A stretch of DNA of 64,000 nucleotides from Microcebus murinus (Eukaryota; Chordata; Mammalia; Primates; Cheirogaleidae). The position numbers and the translations under genes were made by a program. The stretch's first letter is position 1. Each line of letters starts with the position of its first letter. Location: positions 72,518,001 to 72,582,000 of the forward strand of contig NC_134106.1 of the NCBI RefSeq assembly GCF_040939455.1, written 5' to 3'. Below, piece after piece: positions 23,820-38,710 of this stretch. The notes below the pieces were generated by a model. It searched no databases and was not told where the DNA came from. It was given only the letters and a program-made list of their open reading frames with translations.

Positions 23820-24520
23820 TAGAGGATAGTTAAAAGATAATTATAAAACTGCATGATTAAGTGTGAGTTCGAGGCTTCCAGGAATAAGGTAACCTAATTA
23901 TGTTCCAATTCTCCAATGCAATACAACTCTACCTTTTACAATGCTTGCAGAAAGACAGACAACAACAAAAGGGAAATCCTTTGGAGGAGAAGAGGCAGTG
24001 CAGGTGAGTCACCAACTGAAGGCAGCAGCTGCCCTGAGGGCAGCGCCCTACCCCAGGGGCCTAGAGTGTAGATCACGTGCTAGGAAGGAGACAAAGACTC
24101 CTGTTTAGAGCAAGAAGGAAGATCAGAGACCCGTTTTAGAGCTGGACCTCTACAAAGGGCTATACTAGGGAAAGAGTGAACTAGAAAAAAACTTCAGTAC
24201 AAGAAGACTTCTCAAAAAAGAGTTTGTCTCTGCCTTGGCTCCGGTAGATGCAGAGAGAGTCTTCCCAGAAAACTCATAGTCCATGGGCTGAGCAACTATG
24301 GATAGGGGCCTCTCTTCCCATTACTTGAATTAAAAAAAAAGTCAAACCTGAATACAGTCAAGCTTCTAGAATTCATGGCTAATACTGTGCACCAAAGGAA
24401 TGAATTCAGTAAACCTCTATAGATTGTGGGGGTACTCTACAGGACAAATAACCCAATTTTTTCAATGAATAAATACAAGGGGGAAAAAAGAGATGGAAGG
24501 AAAACTTACAAGTTAAGGGG
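23820..24520. other. no gene or repeat recognised
   Basis: Ordinary AT-rich intergenic sequence. No frame of note and no recognised interspersed repeat. Confidence 0.4.
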
Positions 24521-24607
24521 CTTGATATGCATAACAACCAATTGCAAGATGTAGACCTTATTTGGATTATGGTTCAAACAAAGATACAATAAAAAATATG
24601 ACTTTCA

Positions 24608-24913
<306 letters not shown>

Positions 24914-25051
24914 AAAAAATATGACTTTCATAAGACAATTGGAAATTGAACACTGCCTGGATATTGAATGATATTAAGAAATTAATGTCAATTATTTTAG
25001 GCATGACAATGGTATTGTAGTTTTGATTTTTTTTTTTTAAGTACTTATCAC

Positions 25052-25175
25052 TTGGGGTATGGTGGTTCACACCTGTAATCCCAGCACATTGGGAGGCTGA
25101 AGTGGGAGGATCACTTAAGGCCAGGAGTTTGAGACCAGCCTGGGCAACATAGCAAGGCCCCATCTATAAAAAAAA
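25052..25175 (+). mobile_element. Alu left monomer (FLAM-like)
   Basis: Single arm from GGGGTATGGTGGTTCAC to CCCCATCTATAAAAAA. Confidence 0.8.
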
Positions 25176-25664
25176 TGGAGTAAAAATAAGTAAAGTCCTT
25201 ACCTATTAATATTAGAGGTACATAGTGAAATATTTATGGATGCAATTATAAGATGTTGGAATTTATTCATAATGATACATGAGAGGGATGTGGATAGAGG
25301 TAATTAATGGAAACTAGAATGGCCATAAGTTGACAATTACTGAAGCTGGGTGATGGATAGATGGAATGCTATACTAATCTTTCTCATTTTGTACATATTT
25401 GAAATTATACATCATGAATTTAAAAATAAAGTAGACCAAACATGGCAATGCTTCAAGACGTCTTAAGAAAAATAATAACAATCCTTTCTAAAGACATGTA
25501 CCTTCTCTGAAGACCTCAGAAGTTTCCCGCTGGTAGCATTCCAACAAATATGATTTCCCAATTGAAACACACATGACAAAACGAGGTTTCAAGACCAAGG
25601 GTCTGCAGAAAAAGCTGTAGAGCCAACATAAATATATTTAAGATGTTTAAAGAAATTAAAGAGA

Positions 25665-26602
<938 letters not shown>

Positions 26603-27107
26603 AATTGAAAACAGCAAAAAGGATTGAGAAGCTATCAGAACAGAATAATTCTATTAATAGCAGCTGATGTTGTTTCAGACCAATCGTCCCACTGAAAAAC
26701 TATCAGGAAGTCTGTCTGAAGGCACCAGAGAGCTCCCAAATCAATATGGACTTACAGATCAAAGACCTGGACAGAAGGAACGTCCAGGGAGGTGAGGGCA
26801 TCAGTGTCTGACAGTTTCCAGGAACAGGCCTGCTAAAGAAGAGGTATTCACCCAAGCCTTCCACGTGGGATGCAGAAGAGTTATACCATACAGCATCAGT
26901 CCTCAGACCTTTTAGTCTCAGGATGCCTTTACAACCTTAAAAATTATTTAGGGCACCAAAGAACCTTTGTCTATGTGGATTATATCTATCAATATTTACC
27001 ATATGAAAACTAAAACTAAGAATTTTAAAAGTATTTATTTTAAAAATATCAATAATAAACCCATTATATGTTAATATAAATAATATATTTTATGAAAAAT
27101 AGCTATA

Positions 27108-27423
27108 GGCCGGGCGCGGTGGCTCACACCTGTAATCCCAGCACTCTGGGAGCCTGAGGTGGGAGGATCGCTCAAGGTCAGGAGTTCGAAACCAGCATGA
27201 GCAAGAGCGAGACCCCGTCTCTACTAAAAATAGAAAGAAATTAATTGGCCAACTGAAAATACATATAGAAAAATTAGCCAGGCATGGTGGTGCATGCCTG
27301 TAGTCCCAGCTACTCGGGAGGCTGAGGCAGGAGGATCACTGGAGCCCAGGAGTTTGAGGTTGCTGTGAGCTAGGCTGATGCCACAGCACTCTAGGCTGGG
27401 CATCACAGTGAGACTCTATCTAA
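27108..27423 (+). mobile_element. strepsirrhine Alu
   Basis: Complete dimer starting GGCCGGGCGCGGTGGC. Exact duplication AAAAATAGCTATA at 27095-27107 and 27424-27436. Confidence 0.95.
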
Positions 27424-27592
27424 AAAAATAGCTATATTTTCTAAAACCAAAAAAATTAGCAAGAAGCGTGGCATTGTTTTACATTTTTGGAGGTTCTCTT
27501 TAATGTCCAGTTTAATGAGACACAGCTGGATTCTCATATCTGCTTCTGCATGAAGAAAATCTGTCTTTACACAGATATGCAAGTAGAGTATT

Positions 27593-27866
27593 TGGGCATG
27601 TCACGGTGGCTCATACCTATATCAGCACTCTGGGAGGCCAAGGTGGGAGGATTGCTCGAGCTCAGGAGTTCAAGACCAGCCTGAGCAAGAGCACGACCCC
27701 ATCGCTACTAAAAATAGAAAAATTAGCCAGGTGTAGTGGTGCATGCCTGCAGTCCCAGCTTCTCAGGAGGCCGAGACAGGATTCCTTGAGCCCAGGAGTT
27801 TCAGGTTGCAGTGAGCTATGATGATGCCACTGTACTGTATCCAGAGCAACAGAGTGAGACCCTGTC
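27593..27866 (+). mobile_element. AluJ-like Alu
   Basis: TTGGGCATGTCACGGTGGC to GACCCTGTCTC. Older type without the AATTAATTGG block; G-rich tail. Confidence 0.88.
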
Positions 27867-28340
27867 TCAAAAAGGGTGTGTGGGGGGGGAAGGAAATTGA
27901 ATTCCTTTCCTCACTACCTTCCTCCCCACCCCTTGCTCAAAAAATTAAAGAAAAAAAAGAAAATGGAAGAGTATTTTAATAGCCTTTTCAAACCTGTGAG
28001 GATTTTTGATACTACACCAAAATTCAGTAAATGGTGGTTTCTTGAATATTTGTTGCAATGTGGACTCTAAAATCATATCAATGAACTTTTCATACTCTTG
28101 TACTTTAAAAATTCATTGGTCTATCTTGCACTTTGATCTTTTGCCTATGCATGATTTTGTAACATTCATTGATCATTTGGAAGATATTGGTTCACTGAGT
28201 TATGCAAATCTTCCGAATGTTGAAACATTTCATTATAAGATATCCAAAAATCACATTTGTTAATATCATCAGCAGTCTTATCAGAAAAACCTTTAACCAT
28301 AGTTACCTACTAGTAATTCTTTCAAGTAAAAATAATGTTC

Positions 28341-28641
28341 TGGGAGGGCACAGGGCCTCACTTCTCTAATCCCAGCACTTTGGATGGCCAAGATGGGAGG
28401 ATGGATTGAGGCCAAGAGTTCAAGACCAGCCTGGGCAATATAGTGAGACCCCATCACTACAATATAGAAAAAATTACCTGGGCATGGTGGCTCATGCCTA
28501 TAGTCCCTGGTTACTCTGGAGGCTGAGGTAGGGGAGGATTTTGTGAGTTGAGGAATTCAAGGCTGCACTGAGGTAAGATGATGCCACTGTGCTCCAGCCA
28601 GGGCGACAGAGCAAGACACTATGTCTTAAAAATAAATAAAT
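28341..28641 (+). mobile_element. AluJ-like Alu (old)
   Basis: Diverged dimer from TGGGAGGGCACAGGGC to an (AAAT) tail. Near-exact duplications AAAAATAATGTTC (28328-28340) and AAAAATAACGTTC (28642-28654). Confidence 0.88.
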
Positions 28642-29213
28642 AAAAATAACGTTCCATAAAAAAAATGGCTAGTTTAGTGCACAAATCAAACAATCTCACA
28701 CGTTTTCCCCTGTAGATGTCATACTTTAGCATATAACAGAAATGTACTTTCCATCTTGCCACACAGAATATTAAGGGGAGTTGAGATTTAATAAAATTAA
28801 TAATTTTTACTCTTCGTCAAGGACATTCTTAAACGAAACTGATTTTTGTTTTCTTTTTGCCGCACGTAGATGTTTTGGTGCTATTGCCTTGATTTGTGCT
28901 AAGGCATCAATGTCAGAACAACATTATCATCAGTGCAGATATCCACTCAATGGAAAAAACCCAAATCAAAACAGTTTTGACCTTGTGGCCCCCCTGAATT
29001 TATCTCAGTGACTCCCAGGGCTCCAAAAACCACACTTAGACAATCACTGTCCTAGTAGTAAGAGTGACGCAGGAATGAACCAGCTGTCTTGAGTAATGAA
29101 GCCCAGCATTAAATCATCTCAATCCCTGCGGTCCAGAAATAAAGGAAACCCTCTCTTTAAGAAGATGACATCTTCCTGGGCTTCAAATTATTTCTATGCT
29201 ATTTTATGTCTAC

Positions 29214-29691
29214 TACCGTGTTTCCCAGAAAATAAGACCCACCCATAAAATAAGCCCTAGCAGGATTTCTAAGCATTTGCAAAATATAAGCCCTACCCCA
29301 AAAATAAGACCTAGTGATGGGCGTGGCTACGCAATGTATCTGCACAACCCATGCATTTCGTCTCGGAGTGGTAAAGAAGACGAGCAGCCCTTCTCGTCTG
29401 CCCCATGAGAGCTCTATTGCTCGACATGAGAGATTGGGGCCAATGGTTCTAAAGGAAATAGAGTCGCAAGAAATTCAGGATGGAATTTGGGGTTTGGAGA
29501 GTTATGATGATGTTCCAGAATAAGACAATTTAACTATATTTGAATAAATGTAGATTGTTGTACATTAAAAAAATACATTTAAAAAATACGTTTAAAAAAA
29601 ATAACACATCCCCTGAAAATAACCCCCTAGGGTGTCTTCTTAAGGAAAAAATAAATATAAGACCCTGTCTTATTTTCGTGGAAACACAGTA
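29214..29691 (+). mobile_element. TA-flanked inverted-repeat DNA transposon (copy 2)
   Basis: Shares about 190 bp of its left part and about 90 bp of its right part with the copy at 18742-19132, in opposite orientation. Ends CCGTGTTTCCC and GGAAACACAG, with TA on both sides (29214-29215 and 29690-29691). The middle differs. It holds a short frame ending around 29523 with an acidic tail (DGIWGLESYDDVPE), then an AATAAA. That could be the C-terminus of the parent transposase, but this is inference. Confidence 0.8.
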
Positions 29692-29699
29692 TCTGGCAC

Positions 29700-30580
29700 T
29701 CAATAAAAAATAACCAATATATAAGAAGATAAGGCAAACTGAAAACCAAGGGAAAATGATAGACAATAATTAGACCCATGAAGTTGCCAAAGAATAGACT
29801 TAACAGATAAGGATTGAAGATAACTATACTCAATATATTTAGTGAAATAGAAGACAAGAGGGAGATAGCACACAACAGGAAGCTAATTTTTTTTTTTTTT
29901 ACTTTTGGTGCTATTGGGATGGAATGGAAGCTATTTTTAAGAAAGCAAATTCTGTCTTAAGCATGATTTTAAATATACCAGGTTTTTTTTTTTTCCTTTC
30001 TTTTTCCTAACTTTTGTTTTGGAAAATTAAAAATATACTCAGAGTTAGAAAGAATAACATAATGAAAACTATGTATGCATCATCCAGTTTCAACAAATGT
30101 CAACTCACAGACAAAAATAAAATTTGGGATGTATACTTTGAACTTTGTTCACAGATGTCAGGAAAAATTATAAAATGCACCATTATCAATTTAAAAATAG
30201 CTTTTAACCTGGTTTCTTCAACAAGGTGCCTCTGTGGGAAAGAGTAACAGATATAATCTGTAAAGCCTTTTTATATGTTTCTCAGGAACTGAAAGAGTGA
30301 ATAGCACTTGGTAGCAAATTATGTTCGTCATTGAATGGTTTCTATTTCTTTTATTTTAACAACACTGAAGACAGATTTAATCGAGTTGCCAGTTAATAAA
30401 CCATTAACAGTGATTCCATCATATATTACTGTGGTTTTTGTCATAAATTCAGGAAAGAGCAAAGGAAATACCTAACTATGTGAGAAAGGAGTTTTTCAAT
30501 GCTATTTATAACAATGGAGATAAGAATAGAATTGATGTGAACCCTCTCTCATCCTAGCAATAAATAATATTGATCTATTG
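29700..30580. other. AT-rich, no gene recognised
   Basis: T-runs at 29887-29900 and 29985-29996. The rest is AT-rich with only short frames. Part of 30020-30200 may be an old repeat. Confidence 0.4.
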
Positions 30581-30582
30581 TA

Positions 30583-31013
30583 TTAGAGTTCTCCAGAGAA
30601 GCAGAATCAATAGGAGATCTATCTACCTGTTTACCCAGAGATTTTTAAAGAATTGGATCATGCAATTGTGGTGATTGGCAAGTCTGAAATTTGTCGGGCA
30701 GGCTCGTGGCCTGCAGACTCAGGTAAGTGTAGATGTTGCAGTCTTGAGTTTGAATTCTGCAGGTCAGCAGGCAGGAAATTCAGGCAGGGTTTCTATGTTG
30801 GCAGTCTTGAGGGGAAACCTGTCTTTGCTCTTAAGGACTTTGACTAACTGGATGAGGCCCTCCCACACACTATGGAAGTCAATCTGCTTTATTCAGTCTA
30901 TGCATTTAAACATTAATTACATCTAAGAATACTTCACAGCAACATCCTGACTGATGTTTGACCAAGCAACTGGGCACCACAGCCTAGCCAAAGTGACATC
31001 AACCATCACATTG
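30583..31013 (+). mobile_element. LTR-like repeat ('gttctccagagaagcag' type)
   Basis: The start GAGTTCTCCAGAGAAGCAG AATCAATAGGAG, inner GGATGAGGCCCTCCCACAC and CAATCTGCTTTATTCAGTC, and end CAAAGTGACATCAACCATCAC give the full order of a very common mammalian interspersed repeat. Recognised by phrase; family name not certain. Confidence 0.6.
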
Positions 31014-32085
31014 TGGAACTAATTGGCAGAGAACAATGTTGAATTTTCCATAAATGTTGGTTATATTTAATTTATCAAATATTGGAGTATATAATGATGT
31101 TTTGATCAATTAGGTTTCAATAATAATTGGAAATGACAACATTTTAATGTGAAGCTTTATTGTTATAGAACATTTTAAAAAGTATTAATACTTTACCTCT
31201 GTTCCTTCTGCTCAATTTTGCTGTGCACATAAAACTGCTGTAAAAAGTAAAGTCTAACTTCTCAGGTGAGAAGTAATTTGGAAAAGAAAATATAGATACA
31301 TATATATATATATGTATATAAAAAGTCTATTACTAAAATTTTTCCTAATTTTTAAACAGTAATTTATAAATATGTTTATTGCAGAGATGTATGAGAGCAA
31401 AGGATCCATAAAAGACTTTCAAGCAAAATTATATTAGGATAAGATTCTGGGAGGAAAAGTGAAGTATAAAATTTCCAACTCTACAAAAGTTGTTTGTGTA
31501 TTTTTTTAGTAGCTGACAAATATAAAAGTCTGTGGGATTTAGATTACTTGGACATATTTAAATTGGTGAAACAATTATATTTTAAAATTATATGTATACT
31601 TACATGTATATGTGTTTTTATATATTCAAAAATCACATTTTTTCAAAAGAAACAAGAAATTTTTAACATCTAACTTAAAAATACATAAAAGACTATACAG
31701 TTTTTCAAAATTCTATCATAGGGTACATGAGCCAAAAATGTGAAAGCCATTCCTCCTGATGACCTGTCTTCAGGAAAGCATAGATCTCGGGAACTCCCCT
31801 CCCCTGACATCTACCTAGAAACATTTACTCATTTTTAAAATTCTTTTTTCCAGGATTTCCTACCGCAGTGAACCCCATGATCCTCTCTGTCAGCCTTAGG
31901 CTCTTTTCCCTTTCTGGCCCAACTGTGCTCCCTTCCCTTCCCCCAGCTCTCTTCAAACCAGCCTGAAGCCTACTACCCTCTCTGCCCTCTGCTTAGAGCT
32001 CTGACCTGCCTTGAAACTTGAAGGGATTTGTGCCCCCATAACTAAATGAACTTTCACTGCCACCATCTGAATCACTTAATGGAAA
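31014..32085. other. no gene recognised
   Basis: AT-rich sequence with a (TA)n at 31298-31321. A pyrimidine-rich unique block lies at 31790-32010 with no open frame of note. Confidence 0.4.
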
Positions 32086-32089
32086 AGTA

Positions 32090-32424
32090 CAGTCGTCCCT
32101 CGGTATCCCTGGGGGATTGGTTCCAGGACCTCCCTTGAATACCAAAATCCCTGGATGCTCAAGTTCCTGATGTAAAATGGTGTAGTACTTTGCATATAAC
32201 CTAACATCCTTCCCTACACTTACATCATCTCTAGATTACTGATAATACCTAATAGAGTATAAAAGCTGTGTAAGTACTTGTTAGACTGCATTGTTTAGGG
32301 AATAATGACAAGGGGGAAAAAAGTCTGCATATATTTAGTACAGACACAATTTTTTTCCTAATATTTTCAGTCCTCAGTTGGTTGAATCTACCAATGCAGA
32401 ACAGACGGATATCGAGGGCCAAAT
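32090..32424. mobile_element. MER2-type Tigger-derived DNA transposon
   Basis: CAGTCGTCCCTCGGTATCC to AGACGGATATCGAGGGCC inverted repeats. Inner GGGGGATTGGTTCCAGGACC, ACTTTGCATATAACCTAAC and TTTAGGGAATAATGACAAG match MER2. TA at 32088-32089 and 32425-32426. Confidence 0.88.
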
Positions 32425-32884
32425 GTATGGCACCCTGGATCATTCAGGCTATCTTCAGAACAATCCATGTAGTCCTCTCTATCTTTCTTTGTCTTTAAGT
32501 CTATGAATGACCTGAGCCTGAAGATTGACTTTGACATCAAGGTGAGTGCCTGAAGGCACCATATAATCACAGTCCTGCATCAGCAGGTCCACTCTTGTTT
32601 AATACCTCTTAATGGCACCAAATAGCATGGACAATCGAATGCAATCTCCCAATACCCCTCTTTGAAGGGGCCAACCTTATCTCACTAACCTCAGCTAAGG
32701 TCACCCTTCTTTCTCACTGAATTCAATCACCCCATCTTCCTTCAGCTCCTGGTACAGGTCTAGCTCTCTTCTGATCTTTTCTTCTGCCTTTGTCTTCAAG
32801 GTCCTTTAGCCAGGAATGCCTTCCAGACTCCTGAAGGTGAGGCGCTGTCTCTTTCTCTTCAAGTTTGTTGCAATTTGACAGCAT

Positions 32885-33790
32885 CTGTCAAAATATAAGA
32901 TATCTGTCTATGGACCCACAAAAAACAATTCTAGAAATTCATTTTGAAGGAATATTCATATAACTCCCAAAACTATATATGAAAAGATGTCTGTTGCAGC
33001 ATGTTTTTTTTGTTGTTGTTGTTGTTGTTTTTTGAGAAACAGTCTCACTCTGTTGCCCAGGCTAGAGTGCCATGGCATCAGCCTAGCTCACAGCAACCTC
33101 AGACTCCTGGGCTCAAGCGATCCTTCTGCCTCAGACTTCTGAGTAGCTGGGGCTACAGGCATGTACTACCATGCCTGGCTAATTTTTTTCTATATATTTT
33201 TAGTTGTCCAGCTAATTTCTTTCTATTTCTTTCTTTTTTTTTAATATAGACAGGGTCTCGCTCTTGTTCAGGCTGGTCTTGAACTCCTGAGCTCAAAACA
33301 ATCCTCCCACCTCGGCCTCCAGAGTGCTAGGATTACAGATGTGAGCCACTGCGCCCAGCCGTATTGCTGCATTTTTAAGGAAAAAAAGCTGTTAAAAATT
33401 TAAATATCCTTCAAGATAAGAATGGTTAATATAAATATGCAGCCATTAAAAAGAATGAAGTGTAAGATAACTGTTATGGCAGATAAAAAAGAAAAGAAAA
33501 GAAAAAGAATGAAGGAGATCAGGAAGTCCTGGCTTTGATAGAGGTCCATGGTACTGAATATTGTAAGAGGAAAAAAGGAAGTCACAGCACATTGTGGAGC
33601 ATGCAATCCCATTCATTTAAATAAAACAAAGCCACCACACCTGTGTGGATATAGAAAGGGTTCCAGAAGGCCTCATACCAACCAGGAATGGAAAGGTAGG
33701 AGGAGGAGGGCATTACTTGTTTCCTTTACTCATTGCTACTTTGAGCATTTTACAGAAACTATGTGCTTGTATAATAATACCTTTTATTAA
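32885..33790 (+). mobile_element. old LINE 3'-end remnant
   Basis: ATTCTAGAAATTCATTTTGAAGG, then after an Alu CAGCCATTAAAAAGAATGAAG and GGATATAGAAAGGGTTCCAGAAGG, as in L1M-type 3' ends. Confidence 0.45.
33004..33360 (-). mobile_element. strepsirrhine Alu
   Basis: Minus-strand dimer with a (TTG)n-interrupted T-tail, ending GCGCCCAGCC. Near duplication TTGCAGCAT / TTGCTGCAT around it. Confidence 0.92.
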
Positions 33791-34114
33791 AGCTCTTTAA
33801 TGTTAAGGTAAATTTGAGGTGGGGGAGCTATTTGCAAATTGGTGTTATGCTAGGGAAACATAAACTTCCAAGGAGGTACCAAAAGTTTGAGGCAACCTCT
33901 CTGGCACCTGCTTTGAGCTGAGTAGGTGAGATGTGATCTATTGCCTGATGCTAGAATTGTCAGCTTATCATCCACCGGGCTCACATCTTTTAGCATGAAG
34001 CTGTTGGATGGCACAGACTGGGCCACCATGTGCATGGAAGTCATCAAGATTAGAATCGGCTCATTTCTTCTTGTGGGGGAGTCCCAGCCAAGGGAAAGTA
34101 TGTTTTGCACCCTT

Positions 34115-34250
34115 GGGGAGAAAGGAGGGGAGGGGAGAAAAAAGGAGAAGAGCTCTTATTTCTGGAATTTTAGGGAAAAGAAAGATGAAGGAAGAAAAGA
34201 AAGGAAGAGAAAAAGAAAAGAAGGTAGAAAAACAATGAAAATCCTATCTG
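34115..34250. repeat. purine-rich (GAAA/GGA) tract
   Basis: Long run of A/G on the plus strand (AAAGGAGGGGAGGGGAGAAA onward); explains the lysine/glutamate-rich open frames here. Confidence 0.7.
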
Positions 34251-34374
34251 ATTACTATTTTAATTTCTAAGCCATGTAAGATTGGAGGATAAATACACAC
34301 CATAGGTTGTTTCTGAACAGCTGATATTTGGGAATGCTTTGTTTTCCTACTCACCAGTCTAGATAAACCAAGGT

Positions 34375-34830
34375 GCTTATTGCTGTGTAACACGTTATCC
34401 CAAAACCTAGTAGCTTAAAACAACAAACATTTATTATCTCACCCGGTTTCTGAGAATTGAGAATCCAGGAGCTGTTTAGCTGGGTAATTCCGACTCAGGG
34501 TTTCTCACTAGCATGAAGTCAAGATGACAGCCAGGACAGCTGTCAGTCATCTGAAGGCCTGCCTGGGCCTGCGACTCCAAGATGGCTCATTCACATTGAC
34601 CAGAGGCCCCAGCTCCTTGACAGCTGGGCCTCTCCTTCTAGGGCTGCTTGCACATCCTCCTGACATGGCAGCTGGCTTCCCCTAGGACTGACCCAGGAGA
34701 GCAAGGTAGAAGCCACAGTGTCTTTTATGACCTAGCCTGGAAAGTCACAGACCAACCATTGCTTCTGCTGTACTCTATTGGCAACACAGACCATCTCTGA
34801 CACGGTATGGGCCAAAACTATAGAACATCA
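34375..34830. mobile_element. ancient LTR-like repeat
   Basis: TTAAAACAACAAACATTTATTATCTCAC, TCATCTGAAGGCC, GATGGCTCATTCACA, CATGGCAGCTGGCTTCCCC, TCTTTTATGACCTAGCCTGG. This is a common mammalian repeat order that I recall as MLT1-like, with the name uncertain. Confidence 0.55.
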
Positions 34831-34989
34831 TGACTATTGGAAGGTGGGGATCCCTCAGAGCCATCTTGGAGGCTGGTGAACACACAAAGCAACAGACGAG
34901 CTTCTGATAAGCAGTCTCTTCTCCAGCTGTCCACAATGACTCAGTAGCCTCTCTTATCAAATTCTCTCTGGGAGGCTTATCACTCAGCA

Positions 34990-35550
34990 ATTTCTCTCCT
35001 ACTTATATTTTCTGGAGACATACGTACTGATGAGCAGGAATATCCCTAGAAGCATTGTTTGTAATAGCCAACAAATGATGATAGCCCAAATACCACTCAG
35101 CAACTGAATACATGAATTATGCTGTATTCATATGACGGAATACTCCACAACAATGAATAAACCAACTCTAGCCCTATGCAGCGACCTAGACAAATCTCAT
35201 GTTAAGCAGAAGAAGCCAAACGAATATACACTGTGTTAATTCCCATTTAGATAAAGCTCAACAACAGCCAAGACAAAACTATACTGTTGAGGGCTGCCTA
35301 CCTAGGTGTTCGAACTATAAGGAAAGCAAGTAAATAATTAATGTAAGAGGCAGAGGAGTGATTGCTTTTAGGGGTGATGGAAGGTTAAGTTATGACCAGG
35401 AGGGGTGGGGATGAGGCTTCTGACAAAGTTCTATTTCTTTGCCAGAGTGGTGACTGCAAGTGTTCCCTTAGCCATATATTTATGGTTTGTGCACTTTTCT
35501 GTATATGTATCATATTTCACAATCCAAAAAGTTTTTCAAAAATATCTTTG
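34990..35550 (+). mobile_element. L1 3' UTR fragment
   Basis: GCATTGTTTGTAATAGCCAAC, GAATACTCCACAACAATGAATAAACC and CTCATGTTAAGCAGAAGAAGCC are the usual 3'-end text of L1M elements in sense direction. Confidence 0.7.
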
Positions 35551-36620
<1,070 letters not shown>

Positions 36621-36621
36621 G

Positions 36622-36653
<32 letters not shown>
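36622..36653. repeat. (TG)n microsatellite
   Basis: About 16 TG units. Confidence 0.97.
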
Positions 36654-36654
<1 letters not shown>

Positions 36655-36659
36655 GGAGG

Positions 36660-37430
36660 TAGGAGGTGGCAGGTGCTTAGGGAGGAGGATTTGACCCCAT
36701 ATGCTTATGCCACCCAGGAATGAAACCTTTCCAATACTGAGCATTGCTTGTTATTGGGTTAAAATGGTCAGGGAATTGGCAATAATGGCAGTCTTTTCTG
36801 TGGTTAGTATTTTACCCCACTGGACTTGCTGGGTTGGAGGAGCCATTGTATCTGCCCTCAGCCAGGGCATTGTGTCCTTATAAATCTTTGTAAGTTTTAG
36901 TTCTGGAGAGAGGGCTAGGGGATATCAATGCCCTCATGTGTCTGCCATCGTGAAATAATCTTAAGTCACTATTTTAAAGTTATATTAGGGTTTCAAAATA
37001 CTGATGGGAAATGGCTTGCTCAGAGAAAAGTACTAATTAGACCTCTGAGATTTTTAGAATTCCAAAGTCTGAATCACAAATAAGTTTTTGTTGCTCAGGG
37101 AACAACTGCACTCAAATTATCATCACAAATTCAAATTGCCATTTTAGGTTCATTTGCAATAGAGCAAAGGATTACAGCAAGTCTTCCAAAGAGGAGAAAG
37201 GGAAAGTAAGATGAAGTAAAGAAAAAGATGTTTCTGGTGAGAACACTATTTCTATTTCTGATGTATAGCTGAAAGACTAAGAAATCTAGAAGCAAAAGTC
37301 TCCAGAGAAGATCTATACTATTTCTCATTCCATGACAGGTTATTAATCCTAGAATCTCCCATTAGAAAAATTCTTATACCAACTCTCATTTAGTGCAGGA
37401 CTCTTCTTTATACTTACTATACATGTAAAC
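36660..37430. other. no gene recognised
   Basis: Ordinary intergenic sequence with only short open frames. Confidence 0.4.
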
Positions 37431-37587
37431 AAATAATAAGAGGATCTTATAAACAACTTCATGCCAATATATTCAACAACCTGGATAAAATGGAGAGATT
37501 CCTTCAAAAATACAACTTATCAAAATCGACAAAAAGAGAAATAAAAAAATCTAAGTAGCTTCATATCTACTATGTATATTGAATTCA

Positions 37588-37612
37588 CACACACACACAC
37601 ACACACACACAT
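37588..37612. repeat. (CA)n microsatellite
   Basis: About 12 CA units within the L1 remnant. Confidence 0.95.
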
Positions 37613-37886
37613 TTCCAGGCCCATATGACTTCACTGGTGAATTCTATCAAACATTTAAGAGAGAAGTAATACTAGTCCTACACGAATTCTTTCAGAAAAA
37701 TAAAGGAGGAAGAAATGTTTTACAACTTGTTTTCTGAGTCTAGTATAACCCTGACATCAAAACCTTAATAAATACAGAAAAAGCATTTGACAAAATTCAA
37801 CACCTTTGAGTTCAAAGTTCAATACTTCAAAGATTTTAGTAAGCTAAGAGAAGGGAACTTGCTTAACCCTATTACAGCCAACTACA

Positions 37887-38200
37887 GGCCAGGCATGGTG
37901 GCTCACACCTGTAATTCTAGCACTCTGGGAGGCCCAGGTGAAGTGGGAGGATTGCTTGGGTTCAGGAATTTGAGACCAACCTGAGCAAGAGTGAGACCTC
38001 CGTCTCTACTATAAATAGAAAAATTAGCCGGGCGTAGTGATGCATGCCTGTAGTCCCAGCTACTCAGGAAGCTGAGGAAGAGGATGGATCCCTTGAGCCC
38101 AGGAGTTTGAGGTTGCAGTAAGCTAAAACGATGCCACTGCATTCTACTCAAGGGTAACAGAGCAAGACTGTGTCTCAAAAAAAAAAAAAAAAATAATAAT
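37887..38200 (+). mobile_element. AluJ-like Alu
   Basis: Starts GGCCAGGCATGGTGGC; the tail is an A-run followed by (AAT)n. Lacks the AATTAATTGG block. Confidence 0.92.
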
Positions 38201-38710
38201 AATAATAGAATTAAAATAAAGGCGACTATTATACAAAAACCTTCAGCTAGTATCATATTTAATGGTGACATGTTAAAGCATTTCTCACTAAGTCTGGGAA
38301 TAAGGCAACGATGTCTGCTCTTACCATTTTATTCAAATTTGAGTCATGAAAAAGAATAAAGGTCATAGAATTTGGAAAGACGGAATTGAAACTGTCAATG
38401 TTTGCAGACTATTTGATTGTGTCCATAGAAATGGAATCTACATTACATTATGGAATGTAATGGAATCTACAAAATAACTACTAGATCATACAAGTGAATT
38501 TAGCAAGGTTGCAAGATATAAGGTCAATACATACAATAGGTCCATAAATACAAAAATTAATTGTATCCCTTTATATTAACAACAAACAATTGAAAAATAA
38601 AAATTACAAAATGTATTATTTACAATAACGTCAAAAAACATCAACTATCTAGGATGAAATTTAGCAAAAAATGTGTAAAACCTCTACACTGAAACAAAAC
38701 ATTGCTGAGA

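Larger units (their letters stand above)
26893..29053. mobile_element. hAT-type DNA transposon remnant, interrupted by three Alus
   Basis: The left end CAGTCCTCAGACCTTTTAGTCTCAGGA and the right end around GACTCCCAGGGCTCC to CACACTTAGACAATCACTG are degraded inverted repeats of the 'gttctcaaacttttt' hAT type. Inner segments at 26940-27100, 27437-27590, 27950-28340 and 28660-29050 continue one consensus in order across the Alus (e.g. GTGGCATTGTTTTACATTTT, CATGATTTTGTAACATTCATTG). The family could be Cheshire-like, but I am not certain of the name. No frame is open. Confidence 0.65.

Noticed and set aside
33926..34270. Lys/Glu/Arg-rich frame
   Set aside because: Due to the purine-rich tract at 34115-34250.
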